A stretch of 64,000 nt of DNA. Origin: Ascaphus truei. Lineage: Eukaryota > Chordata > Amphibia > Anura > Ascaphidae. Shown piece by piece: positions 1 through 11,455 of this stretch. The stretch's first letter is position 1. Each line of letters starts with the position of its first letter. The position numbers and the translations under genes are program-made. The notes beneath the pieces were generated by a model that had not been told where the DNA came from, did no database searches, and saw nothing but the letters and a program-made list of their open reading frames with translations. Where the stretch lies: NCBI GenBank assembly GCA_036426205.1, contig WSYH01001925.1, positions 37,631 through 101,630 of the forward strand, in the 5' to 3' direction.

Positions 1-1159
1 AGCGTGTCTGCATGCAGGGAATCTCTGCATCCTATGGGCAGAATTGCAAGCTGCGGACGGCATTTTGAGCAATACCAATCGTTATTGCACCATGTGAGTG
101 TATTTTACTGTGTTTATTTAGTGTTTTTAGCTAATTAAAAGTGTTTCAAACTACACCATATTGTGCCCATTCCTTCCCTCTTCGGTGGGGGTTTCGTAAC
201 GGAGCCACCCCCGACGCCATTGTGGATTGAGGCCACCTCCAGTAAGCTGCCTGCACGTGGGGTTGTGAGAGGAGCTGAAAGAAGGGGAACAAGCACAGAT
301 TCTCTCCACTGAATACATTGGCGTTTATCATGTGAGTAGGAATCTTCACTGTCTTAGATAGGGATCTGATTGCTAGAAAACGCTGCGCAATCAGGTGTGC
401 CTCTCATCTGTATTTCAGATGTGCATCCATCTATTCCAAGGACACATCCCATCTGGAACATTTTCAACAGAGCCCAGCTATCATCTTTAAGATCAGAGAC
501 TATCTGAAGATCACGGTATCTTGGACTTTAGCGCTGGGGACTTTAATATTGTTTGTGCACTTTTTGTATCAGGTTTGGAATAACCTGACATTATTGTCAC
601 CTAGCTGCTTGCTCTTACAGCAATTGTTAGAGTATTTGTTGTTTTAGCATATTATCGTTTAGCACTTTATTCACCACACCTTTAATTTAGTGTAGGTAAG
701 CGCTTTTGGAGGGGTTATTCTCTTTGTTTTGTATAAGACAAATCAACGTGTTCTTTTATTGGTGCATAAATAATGAAAATGTGTGGTGCTTCTAAAAAAA
801 ACCTTCATAAATTTGAATATTGATTTCATTTACACAAACTGTTCCTGAGATGATGACCCCTTTTGATGGAATGAATGGGAAACTCACTCCTCCATACACT
901 CTGACTAGTGGGCTACGGCCCCCACAAACACTGCAGTAAGGGGCCACACTTGTAAATGAAAAAATGTCCCAGCATATGTGTCAGATTGGAGTTATGCAAA
1001 ACTCTGCAAAGTTCATAGAGAAATAACTCACTTTTTGGAGTGGATGTGATCCCATGTACTTCTTCTGCCAGATAGGGGTGTGCATCCGATTTTTCTTGGA
1101 GGATAAACGTGAAGAACAGAGAAAAAACAGGCACCGTTGCTCAGGAAAGGCAAAAATAG
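1..1159. other. No gene seen; repeat-like DNA
   Basis: I see no conserved coding region here. Short open frames on both strands have no recognisable domain. Around 360-760 the sequence reads like the terminal region of an interspersed element, and 1,080-1,140 resembles the ends of Penelope-type elements seen later, but I could not find a core motif that settles the family. Confidence 0.4.
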
Positions 1160-1465
1160 TAAATAAGCCAAGGAGAGGTTTGACTTTTTATTGGTGCAGT
1201 CAGTTCAAAAACATTTATTTACAAATACAATGTTGAAGCATTTTAAGTAACATCTTCTTTATTAAAGAAACACAGTACTGTATACAGTACAGTACAGTGG
1301 GATGGTGCACAACACTGTCAGTCAGACCTGCACCAGTTCAGTCCTAGTGGGCAGCAAACAGGGCAGGTTTTCAGGGCAACCTTGAAAACCGTGCCTGTTT
1401 GCGGCCCTCAAGGACTGGAGTTGTGCATGTCTTGTGTAAAAAAACACACAACAACATCTCCTTTT

Positions 1466-2839
1466 TTAAGTACAGCGGGTACTGTAGGGCAAAACATGTA
1501 CAGTACAATACAGTTCAGCACAACAGTATGGTCTCACAAAGTCCTCCACATTGTCCATCCATGGCCGATTCCTTGCATGGCGCAAAACGCCATTAATGCA
1601 GTCTCTAACGCCTTTCATTACAGGATCTGTAACTGCATAAAAGCGCCGCATTTCTTCCACAATGTTTTTCCTTAAATTGACAGGAAGCGCCTTTTTTACG
1701 CGATTCCCATCGTAGTTCACTTTGAAGGCCCAGTCGCAGTACAACGAGTAGGGAACATGGTGCTTAAAAATGATCAAGGCATACTTGTGGGGTGCACCAG
1801 CACTCTTCACCCTATACTTCTCCCTGAGCGCCGGTGGCAGATCGCACAGGGTGATGTCGGGCACCGTTTCGATGCGAGCGGGTGTAGGTCTTTTGGGAAC
1901 GGGTGTGCTTGAGGCGACGGGCGATGGTAGGTTGTCTGGGAGGAAGTCTTCCTCCGGTCGTGGTCACCGTGTTGTCTCCTGGCGTGGTCTTGATGGGGTT
2001 GTCATGTCCTCCTCAACGGCATACATGTACACTACATCTTCTGGTGGAGGGGGTGCGCTTGGTGATGGAAGGGGGTCGAAGGTCCCATTCATCACATCCA
2101 TGTCACCCTCCTGCTCCAGCGTCGGGGAAACAGGGGCATTAGCACTGAGCAAATAATGTATGCCCGCTATGTCAGCCTCTATCTTCTCCATCCGTCGATC
2201 CATCCGTTGCTCCATTTGTAGCATCCGTTGCTCCACATTTAACATTGTCTCCAGAAGCAGATCTATCTTTGCTAGCACAATAGAATTCACGGGGAGATCC
2301 ACACTTATCCCATTCAGCATCCGGTCTAACGAGCTGCTTCTTATGTATGGCGTCTGGACATCTGGGGGGATCGGTGCAACGGAGGATGAGATGTGGGTTC
2401 CATGGACAGAAGCGGCATCGATGGAGAGTGGAGGAGGTGACCTGTGGATACCCGGTAGAGGAGAAGCAGCAGCGTCGTCGAAGAGGGATGGAGAAAGTGA
2501 CCTTTGGATTTCCGGGCAAGAAGCAGAGTCGTCTAAGAGCAAAGGAGAAAGTGACCCGTGGATTTCAGAGGCGGCAGCGTCATCAGATGGAACCGGAGAA
2601 GATGGGGGTGGAGAAGACGGGCTGAAGATTTCCGGGACAGCTGCAGCAGAGTCGTCGAAGCGTATGGGAGGAAGAGGTCTGCGGATTCGATGGGTTGGCT
2701 CCCATTCGTTTTGTGTTGAGAGTACATCACCGTATATCTTCTTCACATAATGAGGCTGACGTCTAAGAAAACCCTTAACCTTTGGGGTCATCAGAAGGTT
2801 TTCTTTATTGGCCTTAGCCTGTCGTTTTGCCCTTGGCAA
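1466..2839 (-). pseudogene. BEN-domain-like transposon protein, copy A (one nonsense codon)
   Basis: This minus-strand frame encodes a protein of about 450 residues. The N-terminus is basic, the middle is rich in Pro, Ser and Asp and built of loose repeats (PLSLLLDDSAS-type units), then comes a short coiled-coil-like segment with repeated EQRMDRRMEKIEADI heptads. The last 100 residues are compact: KYALIIFKHHVP, YCDWAFKVNYDG, KKALP.NLRKNI, then a C-terminal helix with INGVLRH. This pattern resembles a BEN domain, a DNA-binding and protein-interaction fold; that is a judgement by eye. A TGA at 1,964-1,966 interrupts the frame. Copy B has CGA (Arg) there, so this is a CpG-type decay mutation. 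No ATG lies at the 2,839 end, and the true start may be on an upstream exon. The gene is head to head with the transposase. A second-ORF role in the transposon is likely but unproven. Confidence 0.65.
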
Positions 2840-3068
2840 CCGCCTTTTGCTTTTTCAGCTTGACAGGCACGGCAGAGGTGAGTGGGTTCTTGCGTCCATA
2901 GAAACGGGGCTGCTCCATGGAAGCAGGTGGCACAATGCAGTATCTGGACAAGGGCAAGTTCAGATAAAGATCATCGAGTGGTGGGCTATGCAAAGTGTGT
3001 AACCTTTTATGCATGGCGACAAGGTACAGGTGTTGAAAGTGGGCGTACTCTGATGTGAGTCATTACCG

Positions 3069-3076
3069 TATAAATA
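3069..3076 (+). promoter_or_regulatory. TATA box for the copy A transposase
   Basis: A TATAAATA lies about 100 bases before the transposase ATG and is conserved in copy B at 11,793-11,800. It sits in the roughly 330-base gap between the two divergent genes, so that gap probably holds the shared promoter region. A splice-acceptor-like tract (TTTCTTTCTACTCGCAG) ends two bases before the ATG, so the 5' UTR may also be spliced. Confidence 0.5.
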
Positions 3077-3171
3077 CACCATCAATTTTGTGTATTGACT
3101 GCACATAGAATACACATCGAATAAACATCGAATATACATTCTTGTGCTTGTATTTCTTTCTACTCGCAGCA

Positions 3172-5280
3172 ATGCCTGTTAAAAAGATTTCAAAGGAGCT
3201 CAGTATGCGAATTAAGGAGATGTACACGAGCGGACACCGAATTGCTGCTATCCAGCGCTGGTTAGCTACTTCTGACCTCGTTGTGCCATTAACCACCGTG
3301 TGCTATCATGCATACTGTACGGAAAAAACGTGTAAGTATATTTATAAAACTTAACAAAAAAAATATAGAAAACTGTATGTACTGTACTGTTCATACAGTA
3401 CAGTACATCTACAGTACAGTTCTGTATCTACTGTAATACTGTTGTTATTTCTGTTGATTTATATTACAACATAGTTTGTCTATTTATATGTTTAGTACAG
3501 CAGTATACATATTTTGTATATTTCTATTTATCTTACAACGGTATATTGAGGATGTATATTTATATTTATATTACAACAGTATATTAATTTTGTATATTTA
3601 TATTTATAGTACAACAGTATATATATTTTGTCTATTTATATTTATAGTACAGCAGTATACATTTTTTGTATATTCTATTTATCTTACAACGGTATATATA
3701 GGGTGTATATTTATATTTATATTACAACAGTATATTTATTTTGTATATTTAAATTTATAGTACAACAGTATATATATTTTGTCTATTTATATTTATAGTA
3801 CAGCAGTATACATTTTTTGTATATATCTATTTATCTTACAACGGTATATATAGGGTGTATATTTATATTTATATTACCACAGTATATTTATTTTGTATAT
3901 TTATAGTACAACAGTACATATATTTTGTCTATTTATATGTATAGTACAGCAGTATACATTTTTTGTATATTTCTATTTATCTTACAACGGTATATATAGG
4001 ATGTATATTTATATTTATATTACAACAGTATATTTATTTTGTATATTTATATTTATAGTACAACAGTATATATATTTTGTCTATTTATATGTATAGTACA
4101 GCAGTATACAATTTTTGTATATTTATATTTACTGTATATTACAACATATTAATAAAACAATATATTTTCTTTACATTGTAGGGAGACAACTCTTCTGGCA
4201 GACAAAATAAGTGAGGAGAATGATGAGAGGAGTGCATTAAGGGTTAAAAACACTCTGCAGGAAAAGCACAATCTGACTGTATCCGAGACCAGCATAAAGA
4301 ACATGAGAAGCAGCATTGGATGGAAATATGGACGTGTGAGGTTAGTACTGTACAGTACAGGAGGTAAAAGTGTTGTTTAGCAAACTGTACTGTACTGCAC
4401 TGTGCCGCTAAAATTTTTTATTCCTTGTCATTACAGAGCGTACCCCATGATACGGGATGCAAACAAAATCAAAAGAGTGCTCCAGGCCCAGGCATGGATC
4501 GACAGCGTGGAGACATTCCAGGATTGCATCTTCACTGATGAGTCTACTGTGTAGCTGGTGAGATTTGCAAGTTTTGCGTTCCACAAAAAAGGCTGCATAT
4601 CTTTGAAGCCGCGGCCAAAACACCCTGTGAAGCTGCATGTGTGGGGTGCCATCTCTTGGCGTGGACCGGGATGCATTGTCATCTTTGAAGGTAAAATGTA
4701 TCAAATATAATGTCGCCTAATGCACTGTACTTGACTAGTGTTGCCTTACCGTATGCACTGTACTGTACTATTGTGCAGTTTTTTGAGCACTTTTCTTTTC
4801 TTGCTATATGAATCATGAATTTAGCTTTCTTCCAAGACAACATTGTGCCCGAGATAGTGCAATACATCACACGCGAGTTCCCCAATGGTCACCGCTTCTA
4901 CCAGGACAACAATCCCAAGCACACCACGTCAACGGCGCATATCCTTGAGCGCGGCATCAACTGGGTGAAGACGCCAGCGGAGTATGTGCAGTAGACCGTG
5001 TCCCATTTTTGTTCCCCACTGTTTTTAGCTCTTAAACCAATTGTCCTTTCTTTCCAATGACAGATCGCCAGACTTCAATCCGATCGAAATGGTCTGGCAT
5101 CAGCTGAAGGACCATATCCGGAAAGTGGTGAAACCCTCCAAAAAGGACGAGTTGTTGAAAGGCATAATGAGTTTTTGGAACGATGTACTCACCGTGGAAC
5201 GCTGCAATAAATATATAGACCATATTGCCACTGTGTTGCCCATTGTCATCGTGCGTAATGGGCAAGCATCAGGAAAGTAG
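3172..5280 (+). pseudogene. Tc1/mariner-type DDE transposase, five exons, copy A
   Basis: Inferred exons are 3,172-3,331, 4,182-4,340, 4,437-4,690, 4,810-4,981 and 5,064-5,280, with GT donors and AG acceptors that agree with copy B. Exons 1-2 encode helix-turn-helix DNA binding (MPVKKISKELSMRIKEMY onward). Exon 3 has the first catalytic Asp in FTDES and ends in a W-G-A-I-S strand. Exon 4 has the second Asp in FYQDNNPKH, and exon 5 the Glu in SPDFNPIEMVW. By my count 32 residues separate the last two acidic residues if the splice is right. The family cuts and pastes its element in the nucleus. Lesions: a TAG shortly after FTDES, the exon 4 acceptor changed from AG to AT, and a 5-base insertion with a loss of about 31 bases at the end of exon 1. 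The catalytic Glu codon is intact here. Confidence 0.8.
3440..4140. repeat. AT-rich tandem repeat in transposase intron 1 (copy A)
   Basis: Sub-units of roughly 35-50 bases such as TATTTATAGTACAACAGTAT alternate in a higher-order unit of about 149 bases. The phrase TAGTACAGCAGTATACATTT recurs near 3,645, 3,795 and 3,945. Copy B has a shorter array at the same place, so the array length changes between copies. Confidence 0.8.
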
Positions 5281-5879
5281 TATTGTGCTGTAGTATTGTA
5301 AGTACAGTATGATACAGGTAAGTATGGCACAGATTTTTTCTTTCCAGATAGTAAGAGTATACAGTACAGAAGTTCGTTTTTTCTTTACAGAGAGAGCAGC
5401 ACCACACCAGCCATCAGGTTACAGTACAGTACATAGAATTTAACAGTAGTCAGAGTATACAGTAGTTACAGTATACAGTAGACTAGTTTGACAGTACTAC
5501 AGTACAGTAACTGCCTACTAACTGCTCCATTTTTTTCTTTCCAGAGAAAGCTGCACCAGCCACCTACAGTAGTTCTACACATCACACAATGCCATAATAC
5601 AATACAGTACGCACATACAGTACAGTAACTGCACTAATTATTGGTTTTCTTGTCGTTTCACGAAAAAGGGTGGACTAGGGGGAGGTGGGGGTGTTGTGTA
5701 CAGTCAAATCTGCTTGTACAGTCAAATGTACAGTATATAAACAGCAATAATGATGTACACAAAACCTCTCCTCTCTCAATGAACTACTGTACTGCAGACA
5801 GAATGAGGAAAAGATAAAGACGGAAAAAATAATAGTATTAAATAATATTCTTATAAATGTGCATTACTCATGTTTCCCC

Positions 5880-6195
5880 ATGTTTTACAAATGTTTTCCA
5901 AATGGTTATCCAATTTCAAGCTGCCAAAAGTACTTAATAAAGACTGCATTATGTATTATTCCTGATTATTTTTATATTTGTATTTTTTGGTTCCTGATAA
6001 AATAAAATAAATATTTATTCACTTTCCTGCGAATCATAATCATTGACAGCCACCGCTACAGTGCACCAATGAATAAGAATGTTTTGTAAATGTTTCTCCG
6101 ATTTCAATCTGCCAGAAGAATTTAATAAAGGCTGCAGTACTGTATGTATTATTCATGATTATTTTTATCTTTGTATTTATTTCTCCGTGATGAAA
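5880..6195 (+). repeat. Diverged tandem duplication of the element 3' region
   Basis: The block at 5,880-6,015 (AAATGTTTTCCAAATGG, then CTTAATAAAGACTGC, then ATTATTCCTGATTATTT) is repeated with many changes at 6,080-6,195. The AATAAA in both is a plausible polyadenylation signal for the transposase transcript. Confidence 0.55.
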
Positions 6196-6497
6196 TATCA
6201 GTTTACTCTCATTTCTCACAGTGCTGTGCACATCAGATTTACATTTCAAATTCGAGAGGGGATTTTCCAAAGCGTTACCGTTAACAAAACAGGCCTCTAA
6301 GGGTTGGGGGAGGGGGATGGTGTGATTAGACGCAGGCATACTGAGTCTTTGTAGCTTGGCTATGGGCAGATTAAGAACACAATGGCAATATGCAGCAGAT
6401 TAACAACCCAGTGCAGAGAGGGGGTTGGTAGGATAGGGTGACTCAGCCTATTGACGCTTGGCTAGGGAGGGATTAAAAACACAATGACAGCCAGCTC
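6180..6497 (+). repeat. Inverted-repeat arm (TIR2), right arm
   Basis: The sequence is the reverse complement of 8,793-9,110 with scattered differences. It contains two related sub-units, each ending in AAAACACAATG-like sequence. Its outer edge at about 6,497 abuts the L1 fragment. It is probably a terminal or subterminal repeat of the copy A type of element. Confidence 0.65.
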
Positions 6498-6509
6498 TGA
6501 GATCTGGGC

Positions 6510-6851
6510 CTATAGGTGGTTTGCCCGCTTCTCCGCCTTCCTCGCGGTGGTGGTGGTGGCCGCCATTTTTTCCTCCAGCGCTCCTGTGCGTTCCCCCAGG
6601 CCTTGGACCTCTTTCTTCAGTTCCTGTATTTCAGCGCGGAAGAGCGACTTCATGCTATTGTAGAGACGGTCGAAGTCGCATCTTCGCACGGGTAGCTGGC
6701 CTGCTGTGTCCTCCCCCTCCTCCTCATGCTCCGATTATGAGCCCGCGGCAGAGCCCGGCGCCATGTCTGCCTCGGCCCCCCTCGTTGCCGTCCGGCTCAA
6801 ATATCTCCTTAGATCGCCGGTCTGTTTTTTCTTCGTGGACTGCGGGGCCAT
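6510..6851 (-). pseudogene. L1-type ORF1 N-terminal half, inverted
   Basis: Read on the minus strand from the ATG at 6,851, this encodes MAPQSTKKKQ, an acidic and basic linker, then a coiled coil (EIQELKKEVQGLGERTGALE). That is the layout of the N-terminal half of L1 ORF1 protein, an RNA-binding chaperone of LINE retrotransposition. One early TAA interrupts it, and a TAG ends it near 6,510. The other half of the same protein is on the opposite strand from 6,955, so the element is inverted around about 6,950. Confidence 0.65.
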
Positions 6852-6954
6852 CCTGAGTTATTCCCCGATTGGTATTTGGCACTTATATATGTATTTAATA
6901 ATCGTTGTTAATGTGTGCTTCGTGCGGCGGGGGCGGGAGCTCTCAACTTAAGCA

Positions 6955-7557
6955 GCTACCCACCTCACCATCGCGCATGAGGACTCTGAGAACAGAGACC
7001 GCCGGAGCAATCTCTGGATCAGAGGCATCTCAGAGGACATTACGGAAATAAAAGAGTATATCACCCGCTGGATGTCCACTTTACTCCCGGAGGTTCCCGC
7101 AACGGAGCTAGCGATGGACCGCTGCCACCGGGCCCTCCGAAGCCGGCCAGCAGCCAATGACCCACCGCGCGATGTAATAGCTCGGATGCACTACTTCAGC
7201 ACCCGAGAAGCAGTACTTCAAACTGCAAGGGGCCCGGGGACCTGCAGCTTCGAGGGGGCCTCCCTCCAGCTGTACCAGGACTTATCCACCATCACCCTGG
7301 CCCGACGAAAGAAACTTCAACCAGTCACAAAACTGTTGCGGGACAGAGCAATCAGATACAGGTGGACCTTCCCATTCGGACTTCTGGTCCTGAAGAATGG
7401 GAAGGCCATCTCTATGAGAGAGCCAGAGGACGCACCGGAATTCCTCCGTAAACTCGGAGTAGAAGAAGGCCCAGCGCTGGCCACCAGGAGGGACCAGAGC
7501 CCAACAGTAGAATGGCAACAGGCCCCCAGCTCCAAAAACACAAGGAACGGGCAGTAG
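6955..7557 (+). pseudogene. L1-type ORF1 C-terminal half (RRM and C-terminal domain)
   Basis: This frame starts mid-protein with EDSENRDRRSNLWIRGISED, the junction between coiled coil and RRM in L1 ORF1 proteins. It continues through DVIARMHYFSTREAVL and LARRKKLQPVTKLLRDR to RYRWTFPFGLLVLKNG, near the end of the C-terminal domain, and closes with a stop at 7,557. The product would bind LINE RNA. The N-terminal half is inverted next to it. No ORF2 follows; instead a GC-rich tail runs to about 8,158. Confidence 0.75.
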
Positions 7558-8158
7558 AGGAGAAAGAGTGAAAGGCACGGACACTCTAAAGCGACTGTTA
7601 TCGCAGTTTTGTCGGCCACAGTTGAGCCACAGTTTTCCTCCAAAATGGCGCCAATACCCCTGAGCACGATGATAGCTGATCAACAGGATCCCCATCAATT
7701 TCTTGAGGCCCCCGAGGAGCCCCACCAATGCTAAGGAAGCAAGAGGCGCTGTTTAACTCACCTGCAGATCCAGTGGACGCGAAAGTCGGGAACCCGGAAA
7801 CCAGCCGTGACACGCACGCTCCAGAAAATGGCGACACCAAGCTGCTTGGCGGGCTTTCCAACACCTACAGGAAGAAGAAGCCATCTACGCGGGAAGAGCT
7901 GACCAAGAGACATCCGCTCCCATCGGCATCCGGCGACTGAATGGCGACGACCGGATGGACGTCACCGGAAGTCAAGAGGCGGCCATCTTGGTTGGGGCAC
8001 ATCACACCCGGCACCGGAAGCGCCAACTAGAGGGACAGATGCAGGCAACCCGTCACCACCGGAGTCGGAGCGGACAATATGGACCCCAACAGAAGGGATT
8101 ATGGACGGAGGCAGTACAATAAAAGTTTGATATGGCTGGCGGAATCCCCACCCCCCCC
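7558..8158 (+). other. Tail downstream of L1 ORF1, no gene
   Basis: GC-rich, with several short frames but no reverse-transcriptase motifs. An AATAAA-type signal lies at about 8,118, and a C-tract ends the stretch at about 8,156, where the DNA-transposon sequence resumes. It may be the 3' UTR of an L1 derivative that carries only ORF1, or a piece of deleted ORF2-less DNA. Confidence 0.4.
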
Positions 8159-8792
8159 TTACGCTCAATGATAGGACCCTCCTCGCCGGCGTGACCCTTT
8201 CTCGCCGCCATTACTGGTCGGACCCTGTTGGGGTCAAGTGAGGGGGTTCCTAACATCTAGGGGCAAAAGGAATTTTATTTCTAGGTGCCCTAGAACAGAA
8301 GTTCCCAAGCCAATTGCCCTAGTTCCCACGCCAATTGCGCGATCATTACTCTTTTTTTACAATGTTGACGAGCTTGCGGCTTTGCGGTCTGGCAGTAAAA
8401 AAACAGTGCAGTAAGCCTTGACATTTGTTACACAAATGGAAACAATGTATTGTAAGACAAATCAACATGTTCTTTTATTGGTGGAGTCGGTACAAAAACA
8501 TTTATTTACAAATACTGTACAATGTTGAAACATTTAAAGTGCAAACATTTGTCAGTCAGTATGGTTTAAAGTCACATGTTTTAAATACAATACAGTACAT
8601 TCTTTAATATCTTTAAAATAATCCGTTCTGTGGGTCTCAGCGGGTTGAGATTGCACCAGTACAGTCCTAGAGGGCAGCAAACAGGGCAGGTTTTCAGGGC
8701 AACCTGCCTGTTTGCGGCCCTCAGGGACTGGAGTCGTGCATGTCCTGTGTTAAAAAACACACAACAACGCTTTGCTCATTTTCTGCAGTTAC
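8159..8792 (+). mobile_element. Internally deleted derivative of the BEN/DDE transposon
   Basis: 8,159-8,640 matches the inner part of the copy B left terminal repeat and its flank (9,570-9,960). 8,640-8,775 matches the 3' end of the BEN-gene region of copy A (1,330-1,455). The genes are missing, so this is a non-autonomous derivative or a rearranged fragment. Confidence 0.6.
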
Positions 8793-9110
8793 TGTTGTCA
8801 TTGTGTTTTTAATCCCTCCCTAGCCAAGCGTCAATCGGCTGAGTCACCCTATCCTACCAACCCCCACTTCTCCACTGGGTCGTTAATCTTCTGCATATTG
8901 CCATTGTGTTCTTAATCCGCCCATAGCCGAGCTACAAACACTCAGTGCGTCTGCGTCTAATCACACCATCCCCCCCCCCCCAACCCTTAGAGGCTTGCTT
9001 TGTCAACGGTAACACTTTGGAAAATCCCCTCTCGAATTTGAAATGTAAATCTGATGTGCACAGCACTGTGAGAATTGAGAGTAAACTGATACAGTATTTC
9101 ATCAGGGTGT
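8793..9110 (-). repeat. Inverted-repeat arm (TIR2), left arm
   Basis: This is the reverse complement of 6,180-6,497. It starts with TGTCATTGTGTTTTTAATCC, the outer edge, and runs inward. In orientation it is what the left end of a copy A type element should look like, yet it lies between the deleted derivative and copy B. Confidence 0.65.
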
Positions 9111-9200
9111 GAAAACATTTGTAAGTCAGTATGGTTTACAGTCACATGTTTTAAATTCAATACAGTACATTCTTTAATATCTTTAAAATATAAATATATA

Positions 9201-9813
9201 AATATAATTTAAAATAATCCGTTCTGTGGGTCTGACCGGGTTGAAAGGAAGGACCCTTGCCATAGTGGCAAAATATCAGCCTTCCACGACCCCCGGAACC
9301 GGAGATACCAAAATACAGTTTAAAAGCACATTACCAAAGTGGCTTTTTTTCTGCCATGCAAGTCAATGGCAGAAACCTAAACTTTACCATTACCCTGACT
9401 CCGTTCTGTTGCCACGAGAGGGTCGCAATTTGCCATGCAATCCTGCCGCAACTAGGACTACATGGTGACCAAATCTGCACCCTCTAGGTTGAACAGAACC
9501 GGACTTGTGGGTTTCAGGTTTCTGCTCATTCTGACTTAGCCGGTTCAAAGCTTTCTCCGCCATTACGCTCAATGATAGGACCCTCCTCGCCGGCGTGACC
9601 CTTTCTCGCAGCCATTACTGGTCGGACCCTGTTGGGGTCAAGTGAGGAGGTTCCTAACATCTAGGGTCAAAATGAATTTTATTTCTAGGTGCCCTAGAAC
9701 AGAAGTTCCCACGCCAATTGCCCTAGTTCCCACGCCAATTGCCCTAGTTCCCACGCCAATTGCGCGATCATTACTCTTTTTTTACAATGTTACCGAGCTT
9801 GCGTCTTTGCGGT
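9201..9813 (+). repeat. TIR1 left arm of copy B
   Basis: Starts with AATATAATTTAAAATAATCC, exactly complementary to the right tip. It carries three copies of a 21-base unit (TTCCCACGCCAATTGCCCTAG) at about 9,707-9,765; the right arm and the deleted derivative each have two. Such subterminal repeats often serve as transposase binding sites; here that is inference. Confidence 0.85.
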
Positions 9814-10237
9814 CTGGCAGTAAAAAGCAGTGCAGTAAGCCTCGACATTTGTTACACAAATGGAAACAATGTATTGTAAGACAAATCAACATGTTCTTTT
9901 ATTGGTGGAGTCGGAAAAAAAACATTTATTTACAAATACAATGTTGAAGCATTTTAAGTAACATCTCCTTTATTAAAGAAACACAGTACTGTTTACAGTA
10001 CAGTTCAGAGGGATGGTGCGCAACACTGTCAGTCAGACCTGCACCAGTTCAGGCCTAGAGGGCAGCATACAGGGCAGGTTTTCAGGGCAACCTTGAAAAC
10101 CGTGCCTGTTTTTGGCCCCCAGGGACTGGAGTTGTGCATGTCCTGAGTAAAAAAACACACAACAACATCTCCAGCGGGTACTGTACAGTAGGTCAAAACA
10201 TGTACAGTACAATACAGTTCAGCACAACAGTATGGTC

Positions 10238-11455
10238 TCACAGTAAGGCCTCCGCATTGTCCATCCATGGCCGATTCCTTGCATGGCGCAAAACGCAATT
10301 AATGCAGTCTCGAACGCATTTCATTACAGGATCTGTAATTGGATAAAAGCGCCGCATTTCATCCCAAATGTTTTTCCTTAAATTGGCAGGAAGCGCCTTT
10401 TTAACGCGATTCCCATCGTAGTTCACTTTGAAGGCCCAGTCGCAGTACAACGAGTAGGGAACATGGTGCTTAAATATGGACAAGGCATACTTGTGGGGTA
10501 CACCAGCACTCATCACCCTATACTTCTCCCTGATCCCCGGTGTCAGATCGCACAGGGTGATGTCGGGCACCGTTTCGATGCGAGCGGGTGTAGGTCTTTT
10601 GGGAGCGGGTGTGCTTGAGGCGACGGGCGATGGTAGGTTGTCTGGGAGGAGGCTTTCCTCCAGTCTTGGTCGCCGTGTTGTCTCCTGGCGTGGTCTTGAC
10701 GGGGTTGTCATGTCCTCCTCAACGGCATACATGTACACTACATCTTCTGGTGGAGGGGGTGCGATTGGTGATGGACGGGGGTCAAAGGTCCCATGCATCA
10801 CATCCATGTCACCCCCCTGCTCCGGCGTCGGGGAAACAGGGGCATTAGCACTGAGCAAATAATGTATGCCCGCTATGTCAGCCTCTATCTTCTCCATCCG
10901 TTGATCCATCCGTTGCTCCATTTGTAGCATCCTTTGCTCCACATTTAGCATTGTCTGCAGAAGCAAATCTATCTTTACCAGCACAATAGAATTCCCGGGG
11001 AGATCCACAGTTATCCCATTCAGCATCCGGTCTAATGAGCTGCTTGTGCATGGCGTCTGGACATCTGGGGAGATGGGTGCAACGGAGGATGAGATGGGGG
11101 TTCCATGGAGAGAAGCGGCATCGACATCGAGGAAGAGTGGAGGGTGTGACCTGTGGATACCCGGTAGAGGAGAAGCGGCAGCGTCGTCGAAGAGGGATGG
11201 AGAAGGTGACCGCTGGATTTCCGGGAGAGAAGCAGAGTCATCCAAGAGCAAAGGAGACAGTGACCCGTGGATTTCAGAGGCGGCAGCGTCGTCAGATGGA
11301 ACCGGAGAAGATGGGGGTGGAGAAGATGGGCTGAAGTTTTCCGGGACAGCTACAGCAGAGTCGTCGAAGCATATGGGAGGAAGTGGTCTGCGGGTTAGAT
11401 GGGCTGGCTGCCAATCGTTTTGCGTCGAGAGTACATCACCGTATATCTTCTTCAC
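10238..11455 (-). CDS. BEN-domain-like transposon protein, copy B
   Basis: The frame is open for 405 residues, from KKIYGDVLS to a C-terminal block like that of copy A (KYALSIFKHHVP, YCDWAFKVNYDG, KKALPANLRKNI, INCVLRHARN). The middle is Ser/Pro/Asp-rich, followed by the EQRMDQRMEKIEAD coiled coil. Compared with copy A the N-terminus is shorter: a one-base loss near 11,505 shifts the frame, so the apparent GTG start at 11,455 is probably not real. No other break is visible, and this is the best-preserved gene in the cluster. The likely role is DNA or transposase binding in the nucleus, by analogy with BEN proteins. The BEN call is by pattern only. Confidence 0.6.
   Translation of the reverse strand: MKKIYGDVLSTQNDWQPAHLTRRPLPPICFDDSAVAVPENFSPSSPPPSSPVPSDDAAASEIHGSLSPLLLDDSASLPEIQRSPSPSLFDDAAASPLPGIHRSHPPLFLDVDAASLHGTPISSSVAPISPDVQTPCTSSSLDRMLNGITVDLPGNSIVLVKIDLLLQTMLNVEQRMLQMEQRMDQRMEKIEADIAGIHYLLSANAPVSPTPEQGGDMDVMHGTFDPRPSPIAPPPPEDVVYMYAVEEDMTTPSRPRQETTRRPRLEESLLPDNLPSPVASSTPAPKRPTPARIETVPDITLCDLTPGIREKYRVMSAGVPHKYALSIFKHHVPYSLYCDWAFKVNYDGNRVKKALPANLRKNIWDEMRRFYPITDPVMKCVRDCINCVLRHARNRPWMDNAEALL

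Larger units (their letters stand above)
1160..6500 (+). mobile_element. DNA transposon copy A (BEN-like gene + DDE transposase)
   Basis: This stretch matches 9,890-14,570 (copy B) base for base over long runs, including both genes, introns and 3' ends. It holds a minus-strand BEN-like gene (1,466-2,839) and a plus-strand split transposase (3,172-5,280). The left terminal inverted repeat present in copy B is missing, so copy A is truncated near 1,160. On the right it continues into a segment (6,180-6,497) whose inverted copy lies at 8,793-9,110. Both genes carry disabling changes, so the copy is dead. Confidence 0.8.

Noticed and set aside
1770..2750. Plus-strand frames across the BEN-like gene
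   Set aside because: They are antisense shadows of the minus-strand protein, open in both copies because its Ser/Pro/Asp-rich codons are free of stops in complement.
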